This document shows, piece by piece, positions 35,519 through 45,235 of a stretch of 64,000 nt of DNA; the first letter of the stretch is position 1; every line of letters starts with the position of its first letter. A program made the position numbers and the translations under genes. Origin of the DNA: Alphaproteobacteria bacterium (GTDB lineage: Bacteria; Pseudomonadota; Alphaproteobacteria; Caulobacterales; Hyphomonadaceae). The DNA lies in NCBI GenBank assembly GCA_018830285.1, contig JAHJSB010000024.1, positions 46,461 through 110,460 of the forward strand, given 5' to 3'. The notes under the pieces are model-generated. The model was not told the origin of the DNA. It did no database searches and saw only the letters and a program-made list of their open reading frames with translations.

Positions 35519-37090
35519 ATGACCACTGAACCTGAACGCAATATGACCGGCGCGGAAGCGCTCGTCTCGACGCTTGCCGATCATGGTGTCTCCGCGTGCT
35601 TCGCCAATCCCGGCACGTCGGAAATGCATCTCGTGACCGCGCTCGATCACGAGCCGCGTATCCATTCGGTGCTCTGCCTCTTTGAGGGGGTCGCGACGGG
35701 CGCGGCGGATGGCCATGCGCGCGTGACGGGCGGTCCGGCGATGACCCTGCTGCATCTCGGCGCCGGCTACCTGAATGGCGGGGCGAACATCCACAATGCG
35801 CGCCGGGCCTGGACGCCGATGGTCAATGTGATCGGCGACCATGCCGTGCCGCACCAGCGCTATGACGCGCCGCTGGCGTCCGATATCAGGGGCATGGCCG
35901 GACCGAATTCGGTGTGGATCAAGTCCGCCGACATGGTGGCGCGGGCAGGCGAGTTGGCCGCTGAGGCTTGGGAGGCCAGCCTTTCGCCCGTGCCAGGCCC
36001 AGCTGCGCTGATCCTGCCGGCTGACACGGCCTGGCTGGAGGGCGGAAAGCCAGGCAAGACACGGGCAAGGCCAGTGCTGCATGCGCCGGATGCAGACCGG
36101 GTCGAAGCGGCAGTAAAGGCGGTCAAGGCCGCAGCCAAGCCGATGATCCTGATCAATGGCACGGCGCTGACAGAGGCAGGCCTGGCGACGGCGGCGCGGC
36201 TGAAGGCGGCGGGCGTGCGCGTGATGACGGATACGTTCTTCCCGCGGCAGGCCCGCGGGGCCGGGCGGTTCATTCCGGACCGGATGCAGTATTTTGCCGA
36301 AGGCGCGATGGCAGATCTGGAAGGGTGCGACCTGATGCTGGTAGCGGGCACGCAAGTGCCGGTGGCCTTCTTCGCTTATCCGGGCAAGCCCAGCGTGCTG
36401 GTGCCGGAAGGCTGCACGACAATGATGCTTGGCGGACCAGAAAGCGACAGTGCAGCCATCCTTGGCGCGCTGGCCGATGCACTGGGCGCGAAAGATGCGG
36501 CGCCATTCGCGGTACTCGAACAGCCGGGCATGCCGAGTGGGGGCCTGAACGCGGCAAGTGTCGGACAGTCGATCGCGCGCCACCTGCCGGAAGGAAGTTT
36601 CGTTTCGGATGATGGCGTGTCGAACGGCCTGCCAGCTTTCCTTATGACGCAGAAGGCCCGCCCGCATGACTGGATGATGCTGACCGGCGGCGCAATCGGG
36701 CAGGGTATGCCGCTGGCGCTGGGAGCAGCCATGGCGGCAATGGACAGGAAGGTCCTGTGCCTGACGGGCGACGGCGCGGCGATGTATACAAACCAGGCCC
36801 TTTGGAGCATGGCGCGCGAAGGCGCGAACGTGGTGACGGTCGTATTCGTCAATCACTCCTATCGCATCCTGAATATCGAACTCGCGCGAACCGGAGCCGG
36901 AAATCCGGGGCCGACGGCCAAGAGCATGCTGGAGCTGGACCAGCCAGAGATCGATTGGGTGGCCCTCTCGCAGAGCATGGGTGTGCCGGCCGTGGCGGTC
37001 GATACCGCCGAGGCATTCGACAAGGCGCTGGAGCGGGCATTTGCCGCGGAAGGGCCGCAGCTAATCGCCGCCCATGTGCCGGCGCGGTAG
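35519..37090 (+). CDS. Thiamine-diphosphate-dependent enzyme (acetolactate synthase / benzoylformate decarboxylase-like)
   Basis: 523 residues, TPP enzyme of the ALS large-subunit fold. The catalytic Glu is in LFEGVATGAADGHAR, the TPP/Mg motif is GDGAAMYTNQALW...NHSY, and the Pyr domain begins GAEALVSTLADHGVSACFANPGTSEMH. It is some 40 residues shorter than housekeeping acetolactate synthase, with no regulatory subunit adjacent, so a decarboxylase or lyase role on a 2-oxo acid is likely. The neighbouring aryl-CoA ligase suggests aromatic-acid metabolism, which is inference. An internal ATG at codon 9 is an alternative start. Confidence 0.85.
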   Translation: MTTEPERNMTGAEALVSTLADHGVSACFANPGTSEMHLVTALDHEPRIHSVLCLFEGVATGAADGHARVTGGPAMTLLHLGAGYLNGGANIHNARRAWTPMVNVIGDHAVPHQRYDAPLASDIRGMAGPNSVWIKSADMVARAGELAAEAWEASLSPVPGPAALILPADTAWLEGGKPGKTRARPVLHAPDADRVEAAVKAVKAAAKPMILINGTALTEAGLATAARLKAAGVRVMTDTFFPRQARGAGRFIPDRMQYFAEGAMADLEGCDLMLVAGTQVPVAFFAYPGKPSVLVPEGCTTMMLGGPESDSAAILGALADALGAKDAAPFAVLEQPGMPSGGLNAASVGQSIARHLPEGSFVSDDGVSNGLPAFLMTQKARPHDWMMLTGGAIGQGMPLALGAAMAAMDRKVLCLTGDGAAMYTNQALWSMAREGANVVTVVFVNHSYRILNIELARTGAGNPGPTAKSMLELDQPEIDWVALSQSMGVPAVAVDTAEAFDKALERAFAAEGPQLIAAHVPAR

Positions 37091-37143
37091 GTTCGACAGT
37101 TCGACGTATTGAAGGTCAAGGTTAATGAGGCCACATCAGTTGA

Positions 37144-37491
37144 ATGGCACCCTATCCGACCCCCGAATACGAGAGCGACCAGACAATTGCGCAGAGGCCC
37201 GGAGTGGGACAGATGGCCGGTCGTGTCGTGGTGGGTACCACCAAGGGTACGTTCAAGATCGTGGCCTTCATCCTCAATTTCATTGTTCCGGGGCTTGGTA
37301 CGCTTTTCGTCGGGCGTTTCGGCACCGCGATCATCCAGCTCTGCCTGATCCCCGTGGGCATCTTCCTCGTTCCCGTCAGCGGGATCGGTATACTGGTCCT
37401 GATCGCCAATTGGGTATGGGGCCTCGTGACGGTGGTGCAGGCTTGGCGCCGGCCGCATGTGGTTTACGTGAGGCCTGATCGCACGCGCTAA
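37144..37491 (+). CDS. Small integral membrane protein, TM2-like
   Basis: 115 residues with two membrane segments: FKIVAFILNFIVPGLGTLFVGRFGTAIIQL and the GILVLIANWVWGLVTVVQAW hairpin, ending in a basic tail. The PGLGTLFVGRFGTAI stretch resembles TM2-domain proteins, whose function is unknown. The upstream ATG at 37144 and the internal ATG at 37213 are both possible starts; neither has a strong ribosome site. Confidence 0.65.
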   Translation: MAPYPTPEYESDQTIAQRPGVGQMAGRVVVGTTKGTFKIVAFILNFIVPGLGTLFVGRFGTAIIQLCLIPVGIFLVPVSGIGILVLIANWVWGLVTVVQAWRRPHVVYVRPDRTR

Positions 37492-37646
37492 AGCGTTCCC
37501 GGCTTTCCGAGACGCCCCAAATCCCTGTCATGACTAACCGCACGTTTGGGAGAGCGTGCGACTCGATACTTATGCATCACGGCGATTGGATTTGGAAAAG
37601 GCCCGTCCGATCAGCCCCGACTGGACAACCTATTGAAAGATCACAC

Positions 37647-38219
37647 CTAGTCCTCGTCGTCGCCGTGCTGTTCATCCTCGGAAAAGTCGCGTCGGGGGCG
37701 GGCGATGAGCTCGCCGAGGTCTTCTAGGTCGATGAAATGGTCTGCTTCGCGGCGCAGGTCGTCTGAAATCATCGGGGGATTGGAGGCGACAGTAGACACG
37801 ACAGAGACGCGAACGCCTCGCGCCTTCACGGCCTCGACGGCGCGCCGGAAGTCGCCATTACCGCTGAACAGGACGATATGGTCGATGTTCCGGGCGGTTT
37901 CGAGCATGTCGATGGCGAGTTCGACGTCCATGCTGCCGCGGACGCGTTTTCGGCCCTCGCGGTCAGTGAATTCCCGCGCCGGCTTCTTGATGACGTTGTA
38001 TCCATTATAGGCGAGCCAATCGACCAGCGGGCGGATCGGGCTGTATTCGTCGGTTTCCACAAGCGCTGTGTAGTAATTGGCCCGCAGGAGGCGGCCCTTG
38101 CCCTGGAATTCCTTCAAAAGCTTGCGAAAATCGATCTCAAGCCCCACGGCACGGGCCGCTGAATAGAGGTTTGCGCCATCGATAAACAGGGCCAGACGCT
38201 CGTCCTTGTAAAAGGCCAT
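37647..38219 (-). CDS. NYN-domain (LabA-like) putative nuclease
   Basis: 190 residues. PIN-like NYN fold: LALFIDGANLYSAAR (first Asp and Asn), RGSMDVELAIDML (second acidic cluster) and HIVLFSGNGDFRRAVEAVKARGV (third). NYN proteins of the LabA/DUF88 type are predicted metal-dependent ribonucleases. The C terminus is very acidic (FSEDEQHGDDED). It is transcribed divergently from the rpoZ-rsh operon and shares its intergenic region. Confidence 0.9.
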   Translation of the reverse strand: MAFYKDERLALFIDGANLYSAARAVGLEIDFRKLLKEFQGKGRLLRANYYTALVETDEYSPIRPLVDWLAYNGYNVIKKPAREFTDREGRKRVRGSMDVELAIDMLETARNIDHIVLFSGNGDFRRAVEAVKARGVRVSVVSTVASNPPMISDDLRREADHFIDLEDLGELIARPRRDFSEDEQHGDDED

Positions 38220-38321
38220 TGGCTTTATTCCTTTGGTGCTTTAGGTTTGCGGCTAATAAAAATGCCGAATTATCTTATATGACTGGCATACTCAGGCTGC
38301 GTTTATGGCGCAATAGCCGGG

Positions 38322-38350
38322 TTGCGCCTGCTTGCTGCACTGCATATAAG
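38322..38350 (+). promoter_or_regulatory. Predicted sigma-70-type promoter of the rpoZ operon
   Basis: TTGCGC and TATAAG are separated by exactly 17 nt. The predicted transcript would begin around 38357, a few bases before the AAGGAG ribosome site of rpoZ at 38361-38366, so the leader would be very short. Confidence 0.5.
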
Positions 38351-38376
38351 GGTCGGCCTCAAGGAGATTGCCCCCC

Positions 38377-38727
38377 ATGGCCCGTGTTACCGTCGAAGAC
38401 TGCATCCAGAAAGTGCCGAACCGTTTCGAACTGGTCCTGCTCGCGTCGCATCGCGCCCGCATGATCCGTGAAGGTTCGCCTCTGACAATCGACCGGGACA
38501 ATGACAAGGACCCGGTTGTGTCGCTGCGCGAGATCGCGGACGAAACGATCGACTTGAAAGTCGTGAAAGAGGCGATGATCTCGAACCTGCAGGAAGTGCG
38601 GCCAAGTGAGGAAAGCGAACGCGAAGCCGATCGCCTTGCACTCCTGTCCGGCCCTGCGGCCACCGAAGACGACGTCATGCGTGCGTATCAGGCCGAAATC
38701 GAGTCCGGACGCGACGACCGACTCTAG
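38377..38727 (+). CDS. rpoZ: RNA polymerase omega subunit
   Basis: 116 residues from ATG 38377, 10 nt after AAGGAG; the track TTG at 38368 is too close to the ribosome site. [30 protein letters not shown] is the omega signature. Omega helps fold beta-prime and forms part of the first ppGpp site in proteobacterial polymerase, which fits its position 8 nt before the ppGpp synthetase gene. The C-terminal extension after residue 70 is acidic and longer than in E. coli. Confidence 0.96.
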   Translation: MARVTVEDCIQKVPNRFELVLLASHRARMIREGSPLTIDRDNDKDPVVSLREIADETIDLKVVKEAMISNLQEVRPSEESEREADRLALLSGPAATEDDVMRAYQAEIESGRDDRL

Positions 38728-38735
38728 GGGCCCCC

Positions 38736-41000
38736 ATGGACGGCAGCGCCCTTTCCGCAAAGGACAAAGGGGCTGGCGATGCAGCTGGCACGATAGATTC
38801 GACCGAAAATCAGGCCGAGCTGCGACACGTGCTGTCGCGCGAAGAGCTGATCGCAAAAGTACGCGCCTATCACCCGCGCGTGAAATCCGAGCTGCTCGGC
38901 GCGGCTTATGACTTCGCCAAGCTGCACCACGGCACGCAGACACGCGATTCCGGCGATGCCTATTATTCCCACCCCGTGGAAGTTGCGAGCCTGCTGGCCG
39001 ATGTGCGTCTCGATGAGGTGACCATTGTCGCGGGCCTGCTCCACGATGTCGTGGAAGACACAAAGATCGACATTGGCGATATCGAGGTGCGCTTCGGTGC
39101 CGATGTTGCGGAACTGGTCGATGGTGTCACCAAACTCGATGCTCTGGAATTTACCTCCAAGGAATCGGCGCAGGCCGAGAATTTCCAGAAATTCATCCTG
39201 GCGACGACGAGCGACTTGCGTGTGCTCCTGGTGAAGCTGGCTGACCGGCTGCACAATATGCGCACGCTGCACCATCGCAAGAAACCCGAAAGCCGCGAAC
39301 GTACCGCGCGTGAGACGATGGACATTTACGCACCGCTGGCGCGCCGCGTTGGCCTCTACTCGCTCGCCGCCGAGATGGAAGATCTCGCCTTCGAGGAACT
39401 GAACCCCGAGGCGCGTCGCGCGATCCTGTACCGGCAGGAAGAACTGGCTGCCGACAACGCGGACGATCTACAGCGTATCGATGACGACCTGCGGCAGTTG
39501 ATGGACATCGCGGGCATACAGGCCAAGATCAAGGGCCGCAAGAAACAGCCTTATTCATTGTGGCGCAAGCTGGAACGCAAGTCGATTTCGTTCCGTGATG
39601 TGGCCGACCTGTTCGCGTTCCGGATCATCGTGAATGATGTGGACGCGTGTTACCGGGTGCTGGGTGAAGTCCATACGCTGTGGGCCTGTATCCCGGATCG
39701 GTTCCGCGACTATATCTCGGTGCCAAAGCCGAATGGCTATGCCTCGCTGCACACGACTGTGCGTGCTTCGGGCAATCGCCGGGTCGAGCTACAGATCCGG
39801 ACCGAGGCGATGGACCGGACGGCCGAGTTCGGCGTGGCGGCGCACTGGGGATACAAGAACAAGTCCTACGGGTTTGACGTGGATTCGGCACGCGCTGCGG
39901 GCCTTGATCCCAAGGCCAATCTCGAAGCCTTTGCCGAGCTGCTCCAGGATGGTGGAGACCCGAGTGAATTCCTTGAGCACGCCAAGCTGGAAATGTATCG
40001 CGAGCACGTGTTCGCGTTCAGTCCCAAAGGCAAGCTGATCATCCTGCCAGCGGGCGCGATGCCTCTGGATTTTGCCTATGCCGTGCACTCAGCTGTAGGG
40101 GACACGACAATCGGCGCCCGGATAAATGGCGAAGTGAAATCGCTGCGGCGGCCCCTGAAGAATGGCGATGTCGTGGATATCCTGCGCGGCAAGGTCCCGG
40201 CCCCGGTTGTCGGCTGGGAGGCAATGACAATCACCGGGCGGGCACGGTCTGCCATCCGCCGACTCGTGCGCGAGCGCGACCAGATCGAGTTCCGCCGCCT
40301 TGGCGTCGGACTGATCAACCAGGCCCTGCGCCGGGCCGGAATTGACCCAATTGATGTGAAAATGACCCATACAGCCCAACTGGCCGGATTCGAGAACCGG
40401 GAAGATATGGCCGAAGCCGTCGGGAGAGGGCGCATTTCGTCGTCTGACATCATGGAGGCGGCCTTCCCGGGTTATCGGGCGGAACGGTTCGACGATGACA
40501 ACAAGATGCGGCTCGACAGCACGCATGCGCCTTTGCTCGTCTCGGGCGAGGATCTAATGCCGGGCGTGACGCTGCACCTTGGCCAGTGCTGCTGCCCTCT
40601 GCCGGGTGACCGGATCATGGGTGTGCGGGAGCCGGAAAAAGGCCTCGTCGTACACGTCGCGAGTTGTCCGAAACTCGCCGAGTACGACGACCATCCGGAA
40701 CTATGGGTCGACCTGAAATGGACCGAACTGGCCAAGACAGGTGCCGTCGCCGTGGGGCGTATTCGTATCAACGCGGCCAATGAAAAAGGCGTGCTGGCAA
40801 AGCTCTGCACGGCTGTGGCGCAAGCGAATGGAAATATCATACGGATCGCGACAACCGAACGCGGCACGGATTTCACCGAACTGGTGATGGAGATTGAGGT
40901 TGAAGACCTCAAGCGCCTGACGCAGATACTTGCGGCGCTCCGATCGCTGGCCGTGGTGGACCGGGCGGTGCGCGATCAGGAGGTTGAAGATGACGAGTGA
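38736..41000 (+). CDS. rsh: Bifunctional (p)ppGpp synthetase/hydrolase (Rsh)
   Basis: 754 residues, long RelA/SpoT homolog. Hydrolase HD domain with YSHP at about 77-80 and LLHDVVEDT at 101-109, so hydrolysis should be active. The synthetase domain spans about 240-370 ([35 protein letters not shown]). TGS domain about 410-475 ([28 protein letters not shown]), a CCxPLPGD zinc-finger-type region near 615, and a C-terminal ACT domain. As usual in Alphaproteobacteria, one enzyme probably does both reactions of the stringent response. Confidence 0.97.
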   Translation: MDGSALSAKDKGAGDAAGTIDSTENQAELRHVLSREELIAKVRAYHPRVKSELLGAAYDFAKLHHGTQTRDSGDAYYSHPVEVASLLADVRLDEVTIVAGLLHDVVEDTKIDIGDIEVRFGADVAELVDGVTKLDALEFTSKESAQAENFQKFILATTSDLRVLLVKLADRLHNMRTLHHRKKPESRERTARETMDIYAPLARRVGLYSLAAEMEDLAFEELNPEARRAILYRQEELAADNADDLQRIDDDLRQLMDIAGIQAKIKGRKKQPYSLWRKLERKSISFRDVADLFAFRIIVNDVDACYRVLGEVHTLWACIPDRFRDYISVPKPNGYASLHTTVRASGNRRVELQIRTEAMDRTAEFGVAAHWGYKNKSYGFDVDSARAAGLDPKANLEAFAELLQDGGDPSEFLEHAKLEMYREHVFAFSPKGKLIILPAGAMPLDFAYAVHSAVGDTTIGARINGEVKSLRRPLKNGDVVDILRGKVPAPVVGWEAMTITGRARSAIRRLVRERDQIEFRRLGVGLINQALRRAGIDPIDVKMTHTAQLAGFENREDMAEAVGRGRISSSDIMEAAFPGYRAERFDDDNKMRLDSTHAPLLVSGEDLMPGVTLHLGQCCCPLPGDRIMGVREPEKGLVVHVASCPKLAEYDDHPELWVDLKWTELAKTGAVAVGRIRINAANEKGVLAKLCTAVAQANGNIIRIATTERGTDFTELVMEIEVEDLKRLTQILAALRSLAVVDRAVRDQEVEDDE

Positions 41001-41571
41001 AGACGTGCTGGCGGTGTTTCGCGAGGCAGGCGCCTTGCTTGAAGGGCACTTCATCCTGTCGTCCGGGCGGCGCAGCCCGGTCTTCCTGCAAAAGGCTCTG
41101 GTCTTCTCGCAGCCCGACTTGTCCGAGCGCCTGTGCAAGGCGCTGGCCGAGAAGCTCACCGCGACATTCGGGAAGATCGACGTTGTGGCAGGCCCGGCTG
41201 TCGGCGGCATCATTCCGGGCTACGAGCTGGCGCGACACCTGAAGGCCCGAGCGATCTTCGCCGAGCGTGTTGACGGGAAGCTGGCCTTCCGGCGCGGTTT
41301 TGCGATTGCCGAAGGCGAGCGCGTCCTGATCGCCGAGGATATCGTGACGACGGGCCTGTCATTCCGCGAGACAGTCGAGGCACTGGACCGGCTACCCGGC
41401 GAAGTCGTGGGCGGGGCGTGCATTATCGACCGATCGAATGGCAAGGCAGACGTGGGCTGTGAACTCGTGTCGCTGGCTGCCGTGGCTTTTCCTGACTATG
41501 CCGCCGATGACCTGCCGCCGGAACTGGCCGCCATAGAAGCGGTGAAGCCCGGATCGCGAGGCCTTGCCTGA
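40990..41571 (+). CDS. pyrE: Orotate phosphoribosyltransferase
   Basis: 193 residues from ATG 40990 ([14 protein letters not shown]), which overlaps the rsh stop by 11 nt; the track start at 40930 is inside rsh. Converts orotate + PRPP to OMP. The PRPP-binding loop is [25 protein letters not shown] is the flexible-loop region, and [16 protein letters not shown] the central core. Another pyrimidine gene, pyrC, is 11 kb away. Its stop overlaps pdxJ by one base. Confidence 0.95.
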   Translation: MTSEDVLAVFREAGALLEGHFILSSGRRSPVFLQKALVFSQPDLSERLCKALAEKLTATFGKIDVVAGPAVGGIIPGYELARHLKARAIFAERVDGKLAFRRGFAIAEGERVLIAEDIVTTGLSFRETVEALDRLPGEVVGGACIIDRSNGKADVGCELVSLAAVAFPDYAADDLPPELAAIEAVKPGSRGLA

Positions 41572-42314
41572 TGGCAGGACGCATACGCCTCGGCGTGAAT
41601 ATCGACCATGTAGCGACGATACGGAATGCGCGCGGCGGCAAGCATCCTGATCCGATGCGTGCGGCCCTGATGGCGACCGAAGCGGGTGCCGACGGGATCA
41701 CGCTGCACCTGCGGGAAGACCGGCGGCACATTCGCGATGACGACCTCGTGGAAATCCGCACGGCCACGCGCCTGCCGATCAACATGGAAATGGCGGCGAC
41801 TGAGGAGATGCTGGACATCGCACTACGGTTCAAGCCGGAGACGGCGATGTTCGTGCCCGAGGAGCGCGCTGAACTGACGACCGAGGGCGGCCTCGATGCC
41901 GCGCGGGCTCACAATCATCTCGCGCATTTTGTGCGCCAGCTGAACACGAATGGCAGCCGCGTTTCATTCTTCATCGAACCAGACATGGTGCAATTGCATG
42001 CGGCCAAAGCGCTGGGTGTGCAGATTTGCGAATTCCACACAGGCCGGTTCGTCGAGTTCATGCAGGCGGGCGAAGACAAGCTCGCCGAGCTGGAACTGGA
42101 TCGCATCCGTAATTGCGCGGAAGAGGCCGTTCGTATGGGGATAGAACCGCAAGCCGGACATGGCCTGACTTTCGACACGGTGACGCCTGTCGCGGCCATC
42201 CCGCAAATTACGGAACTGAACATCGGCCATTTCCTTGTCGGCGAAGCGATTTTCATTGGCCTGTCGGCGGCGATTGGCGAGATGCGCCGCCTGATGGATG
42301 AGGCGCGGGCATGA
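41571..42314 (+). CDS. pdxJ: Pyridoxine 5'-phosphate synthase
   Basis: 247 residues, TIM-barrel enzyme joining 1-deoxyxylulose 5-phosphate and 3-amino-2-oxopropyl phosphate to make vitamin B6. Signatures: [17 protein letters not shown] at the N terminus, [35 protein letters not shown] and the C-terminal [14 protein letters not shown]. Start ATG shares a base with the pyrE stop; its stop overlaps acpS by 4 nt. pdxJ-acpS linkage is widespread in proteobacteria. Confidence 0.97.
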   Translation: MAGRIRLGVNIDHVATIRNARGGKHPDPMRAALMATEAGADGITLHLREDRRHIRDDDLVEIRTATRLPINMEMAATEEMLDIALRFKPETAMFVPEERAELTTEGGLDAARAHNHLAHFVRQLNTNGSRVSFFIEPDMVQLHAAKALGVQICEFHTGRFVEFMQAGEDKLAELELDRIRNCAEEAVRMGIEPQAGHGLTFDTVTPVAAIPQITELNIGHFLVGEAIFIGLSAAIGEMRRLMDEARA

Positions 42315-42718
42315 TCATCGGGATCGGCAACGACCTCTGCAATATCGAGCGGATCGAAAAGACATTGGCTCGCTTTGGCGAGCGGTTCGAGCGGCGCGTG
42401 TTTACGGGCACCGAAATTGCGCTTGCACGGGGCCGGCACCGCACGGCAGAAACTTATGCCAAGCGGTTCGCGGCGAAGGAAGCCTGCGCCAAGGCATTGG
42501 GCACGGGTGTGCCGAGGCGCGGCGTGCACTGGACCCATCTTGGCGTTGTGAACCTGCCGTCGGGAAAGCCCACGCTGGCCCTTACAGGGGGCGCCGCCAC
42601 GCGTCTCGCCGTCCTGCTTCCCGAGGGCCATGAGGCCGTGATCCACCTGACGATTACAGATGACCATCCGTGGGCGGAAGCCCACGTCATCATTGAAGCC
42701 ATTCCGGTCCTGCCATGA
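42311..42718 (+). CDS. acpS: Holo-[acyl-carrier-protein] synthase
   Basis: 135 residues. Transfers phosphopantetheine from CoA to apo-ACP. Mg ligands Asp8 ([12 protein letters not shown]) and Glu57 ([12 protein letters not shown]) are in the standard places. Four-nt overlaps with pdxJ upstream and rnc downstream. In many Alphaproteobacteria lepB follows here; in this genome rnc begins inside the acpS stop. Confidence 0.96.
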   Translation: MIIGIGNDLCNIERIEKTLARFGERFERRVFTGTEIALARGRHRTAETYAKRFAAKEACAKALGTGVPRRGVHWTHLGVVNLPSGKPTLALTGGAATRLAVLLPEGHEAVIHLTITDDHPWAEAHVIIEAIPVLP

Positions 42719-43470
42719 AGTCTGCCCGCCCCAAACGTACCCGCTTGCGCGCCGCCGCCAAGGCCTCTGTTCCGAGCCTCTCGGACGCCCAGGTCAAGAC
42801 GATTCAGGACCGTATTGGCTATCATTTCAAGGACAGGCAATTGTTGGTCCAGGCATTGACGCATCCGAGTGCGATCGCGTCGGCAGACTCGGTGCGACTG
42901 TCCAACCAGCGCCTTGAATTCCTTGGTGATCGCGTCCTGAACCTGCTCATCGCCGAGCGCCTGATCGAGCGTCGCAAGACCGAGAGCGAGGGCGACCTTG
43001 CTCCGCGCCTGAACCGGTTCGTCAAGAAGGGCGCCTGCGCCGAGGCCTTCCGGCACTTCAAGCTGCAGGAATTCATCATCCTGTCTGACGGCGAAATTGC
43101 GTCTGGCGGCAATGAGCGTGAGTCTACCATGGGCGACGCGTGCGAAGCGGTGATCGGCGCGGTCTATCTGGATGGAGGCCTGTCTGCAGCCCGGAAATTC
43201 GTGGTGGCGGGCTGGGCGCACCAGTTTTCGTCGGCCCCCGTAGAAACACGTGATCCGAAGACCCTGCTGCAGGAATGGGCGCAGGCCCAGGGCCTGCCAC
43301 TGCCAAAATATCATGTCGTCAACCGTTCGGGCCCTGACCATGAACCGCTTTATGAGATAGAGGTGCAGGTGCCGCCGCACGGCGAAGCCACGGCCACCGG
43401 ATCCTCCAAACGCGACGCCGAACGCAATGCAGCGGCCCTGCTGCTCAACACCCTGACTGGAACATCATGA
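42715..43470 (+). CDS. rnc: Ribonuclease III
   Basis: 251 residues. Double-strand-specific endonuclease for rRNA and mRNA processing. The catalytic domain carries [15 protein letters not shown] and [16 protein letters not shown] (acidic Mg ligands); the dsRNA-binding domain occupies about residues 175-250 ([48 protein letters not shown]). A basic N-terminal extension of about 20 residues ([17 protein letters not shown]) precedes the fold. Coupled to acpS and era by 4-nt overlaps. Confidence 0.96.
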   Translation: MKSARPKRTRLRAAAKASVPSLSDAQVKTIQDRIGYHFKDRQLLVQALTHPSAIASADSVRLSNQRLEFLGDRVLNLLIAERLIERRKTESEGDLAPRLNRFVKKGACAEAFRHFKLQEFIILSDGEIASGGNERESTMGDACEAVIGAVYLDGGLSAARKFVVAGWAHQFSSAPVETRDPKTLLQEWAQAQGLPLPKYHVVNRSGPDHEPLYEIEVQVPPHGEATATGSSKRDAERNAAALLLNTLTGTS

Positions 43471-44414
43471 CTGAAACCGAGATCAACCGCGCAGGCTTTG
43501 CCGCCATAATTGGCGCGCCGAATGCCGGGAAATCGACGCTGACCAACCGCCTCGTCGGCGCCAAGGTCGCCATTGTTACGCACAAGGTGCAGACGACGCG
43601 CTTCCCGGTGCGCGGCGTGGCGCAGGTCGGCGATACGCAAATCGTGCTGGTCGATACGCCCGGCATCTTCGTGGCGAAGCGCCGGCTCGACCGGGCCATG
43701 GTCAAGGCCGCGTGGAGCGGCGCGGCAGACGCCGATGCCATCGTGCACCTGGTCGACAGCTCAGCCTGGGTGGCAGACCGGGCTGGTGCTGCAACTGGCG
43801 CGCAGAAGATGTCGATCGCGGATGACCGCCGCGTCATCGCGCAGCTCAAGCTGACCGGCAAGCGCGCCTTCCTGGCGCTCAACAAGATTGACCTGTTCCC
43901 GCATGACCAGGTCCTGCCCGTGATGAGCGAGCTGAGCGACTCAGGCGTCTACGACGAGATATTCATGATCTCGGCCGAAAATGGCGATGGTGTCGACCGG
44001 CTGGCCGCAGCACTTGCCGACCGGATGCCCGCGGGTACTGCCCTGTTCCCACCGGACCAGACGGCGGACCTGCCGATGCGCCTGCTGGCCGCTGAAGTGA
44101 CGCGCGAAAAGCTTCTGCTGCGCATGCACCAGGAGCTGCCTTACCAGCTGATGGTGGAAACCGAGAGCTGGGAAGAGCGAAAAGATGGCTCCGTTCGCAT
44201 TCAGCAGGTGATTATTGTCGGGCGCGAGGGCCACAAGGCCATGGTGCTGGGCAAGAATGGCGCGTCGATCAAGGAGATCGGGCGGATGGCCCGTAAGGAA
44301 TTGATGGAAATGCTGGACCGGCCCGTGCACCTGTTCCTGTTCGTCAAGGTGGACGAAAAATGGCAGGAGCGGCGCGACTCCTATTCCGGCATCGGCCTGG
44401 AGTTTGATGTTTAG
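43467..44414 (+). CDS. era: GTPase Era
   Basis: 315 residues. Ribosome-assembly GTPase binding the 3' end of 16S rRNA. G1 GAPNAGKST, G2 TTRFPVRG, G3 DTPGIF, G4 NKID and G5 SAENG are all present; the KH RNA-binding domain has IVGREGHKAMVLGKNGASIKEIG. The usual second residue of the G2 segment (R in TTRxRxxG) is a Pro-Val variant. It overlaps rnc by 4 nt; a dispersed repeat copy separates it from recO. Confidence 0.97.
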   Translation: MTETEINRAGFAAIIGAPNAGKSTLTNRLVGAKVAIVTHKVQTTRFPVRGVAQVGDTQIVLVDTPGIFVAKRRLDRAMVKAAWSGAADADAIVHLVDSSAWVADRAGAATGAQKMSIADDRRVIAQLKLTGKRAFLALNKIDLFPHDQVLPVMSELSDSGVYDEIFMISAENGDGVDRLAAALADRMPAGTALFPPDQTADLPMRLLAAEVTREKLLLRMHQELPYQLMVETESWEERKDGSVRIQQVIIVGREGHKAMVLGKNGASIKEIGRMARKELMEMLDRPVHLFLFVKVDEKWQERRDSYSGIGLEFDV

Positions 44415-44440
44415 GGGCGGGTTTCAGCTGACCGGCGTTC

Positions 44441-44467
44441 GTCCTTCGACTTCGCTCAGGATGAGCG
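44441..44467 (+). repeat. Dispersed repeat, copy 3
   Basis: GTCCTTCGACTTCGCTCAGG followed by ATGAGCGC, identical to copy 2 over the 25-base stretch GTCCTTCGACTTCGCTCAGGATGAG and one base beyond. It lies in the 89-nt gap between era and recO, inside what is otherwise a tightly overlapping operon. Confidence 0.85.
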
Positions 44468-44503
44468 CTACGATAATGATGGAGCCGGGCCGCGGAGACG
44501 AGC

Positions 44504-45235
44504 ATGAACTGGTCTGATGACGGACTGGTCCTTGGTGGCCGACGGTTTGGCGAAGGTGGCCTGATCCTTGATGTGTTGACGAAAACGCGTGGGCGGCGCT
44601 CCGGCCTCGTCTATGGCGGCGCCTCGCGGGCGCGGCGGGCGCAGTATGAGGCGGGCAATACGGTTGCCGTGTCATGGACCGGGCGCCTCGAAGAACAGCT
44701 TGGCCGGTTTGATGTTGCCGAAGCAAGCCGGGAACGTGCGTCGCGGGTGCTGGACGATGCCGGGGCGCTGGCCGCGATATCCGCCGTGACGACGCTGCTG
44801 CGCGGCGCGCTTGACGAGGGCGACGCCGCCGGATCTGCCCTGTATGAGGCAACGACACTCTTGCTTGACCAGATTGAGGCGCAACACATCTGGCCCGTAC
44901 TGTATGTGCGGTGGGAACTGGGCCTGTTGTCGGCGCTGGGCTTCGGGCTCGACCTTGAAGCCTGCGCGCTCAGCGGCGCGAATGACGGGCTGACTCATGT
45001 CTCGCCGAAGACAGGCCGGGCCGTGCGCGGGTCGGAAGCAGAAGACTATGTCAGCCGCTTGCTGCGCCTTCCGGGTTTTCTCGTATCGTCGGAAGCGCCT
45101 GTGGGCATCGCGGACATTGCGGACGGGCTCGCGCTGACCGGCTACTTCCTCGAGGCGCGTGTGTTCAACGGCATGAACCGCGCCGTGCCGCCGCAAAGGG
45201 CGCAGCTTGTGGCGCGGCTCCTGAAGCGGGCCTAG
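44504..45235 (+). CDS. recO: DNA repair protein RecO
   Basis: 243 residues. Loads RecA with RecF/RecR and anneals SSB-coated strands. The N-terminal OB fold starts WSDDGLVLGGRRFGEGGLILDVLTKTRG, followed by GGASRARRAQYEAGN and a helical domain; family landmarks ELGLLSALGFGLDLEACA and a late SRLLRLPGFL are present. No CxxC zinc site is seen after CALSG. The stop codon shares CTAG with the convergent GST stop. Confidence 0.93.
   Translation: MNWSDDGLVLGGRRFGEGGLILDVLTKTRGRRSGLVYGGASRARRAQYEAGNTVAVSWTGRLEEQLGRFDVAEASRERASRVLDDAGALAAISAVTTLLRGALDEGDAAGSALYEATTLLLDQIEAQHIWPVLYVRWELGLLSALGFGLDLEACALSGANDGLTHVSPKTGRAVRGSEAEDYVSRLLRLPGFLVSSEAPVGIADIADGLALTGYFLEARVFNGMNRAVPPQRAQLVARLLKRA

Noticed and set aside
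37530-37727. 65-codon plus-strand ORF
   Set aside because: Runs into the 3' end of the NYN gene on the other strand, no ribosome site, and no family resemblance.
45233-45235. Shared CTAG stop codons of convergent recO and GST genes
   Set aside because: A real 4-nt convergent overlap, but common in compact genomes and without further signal.
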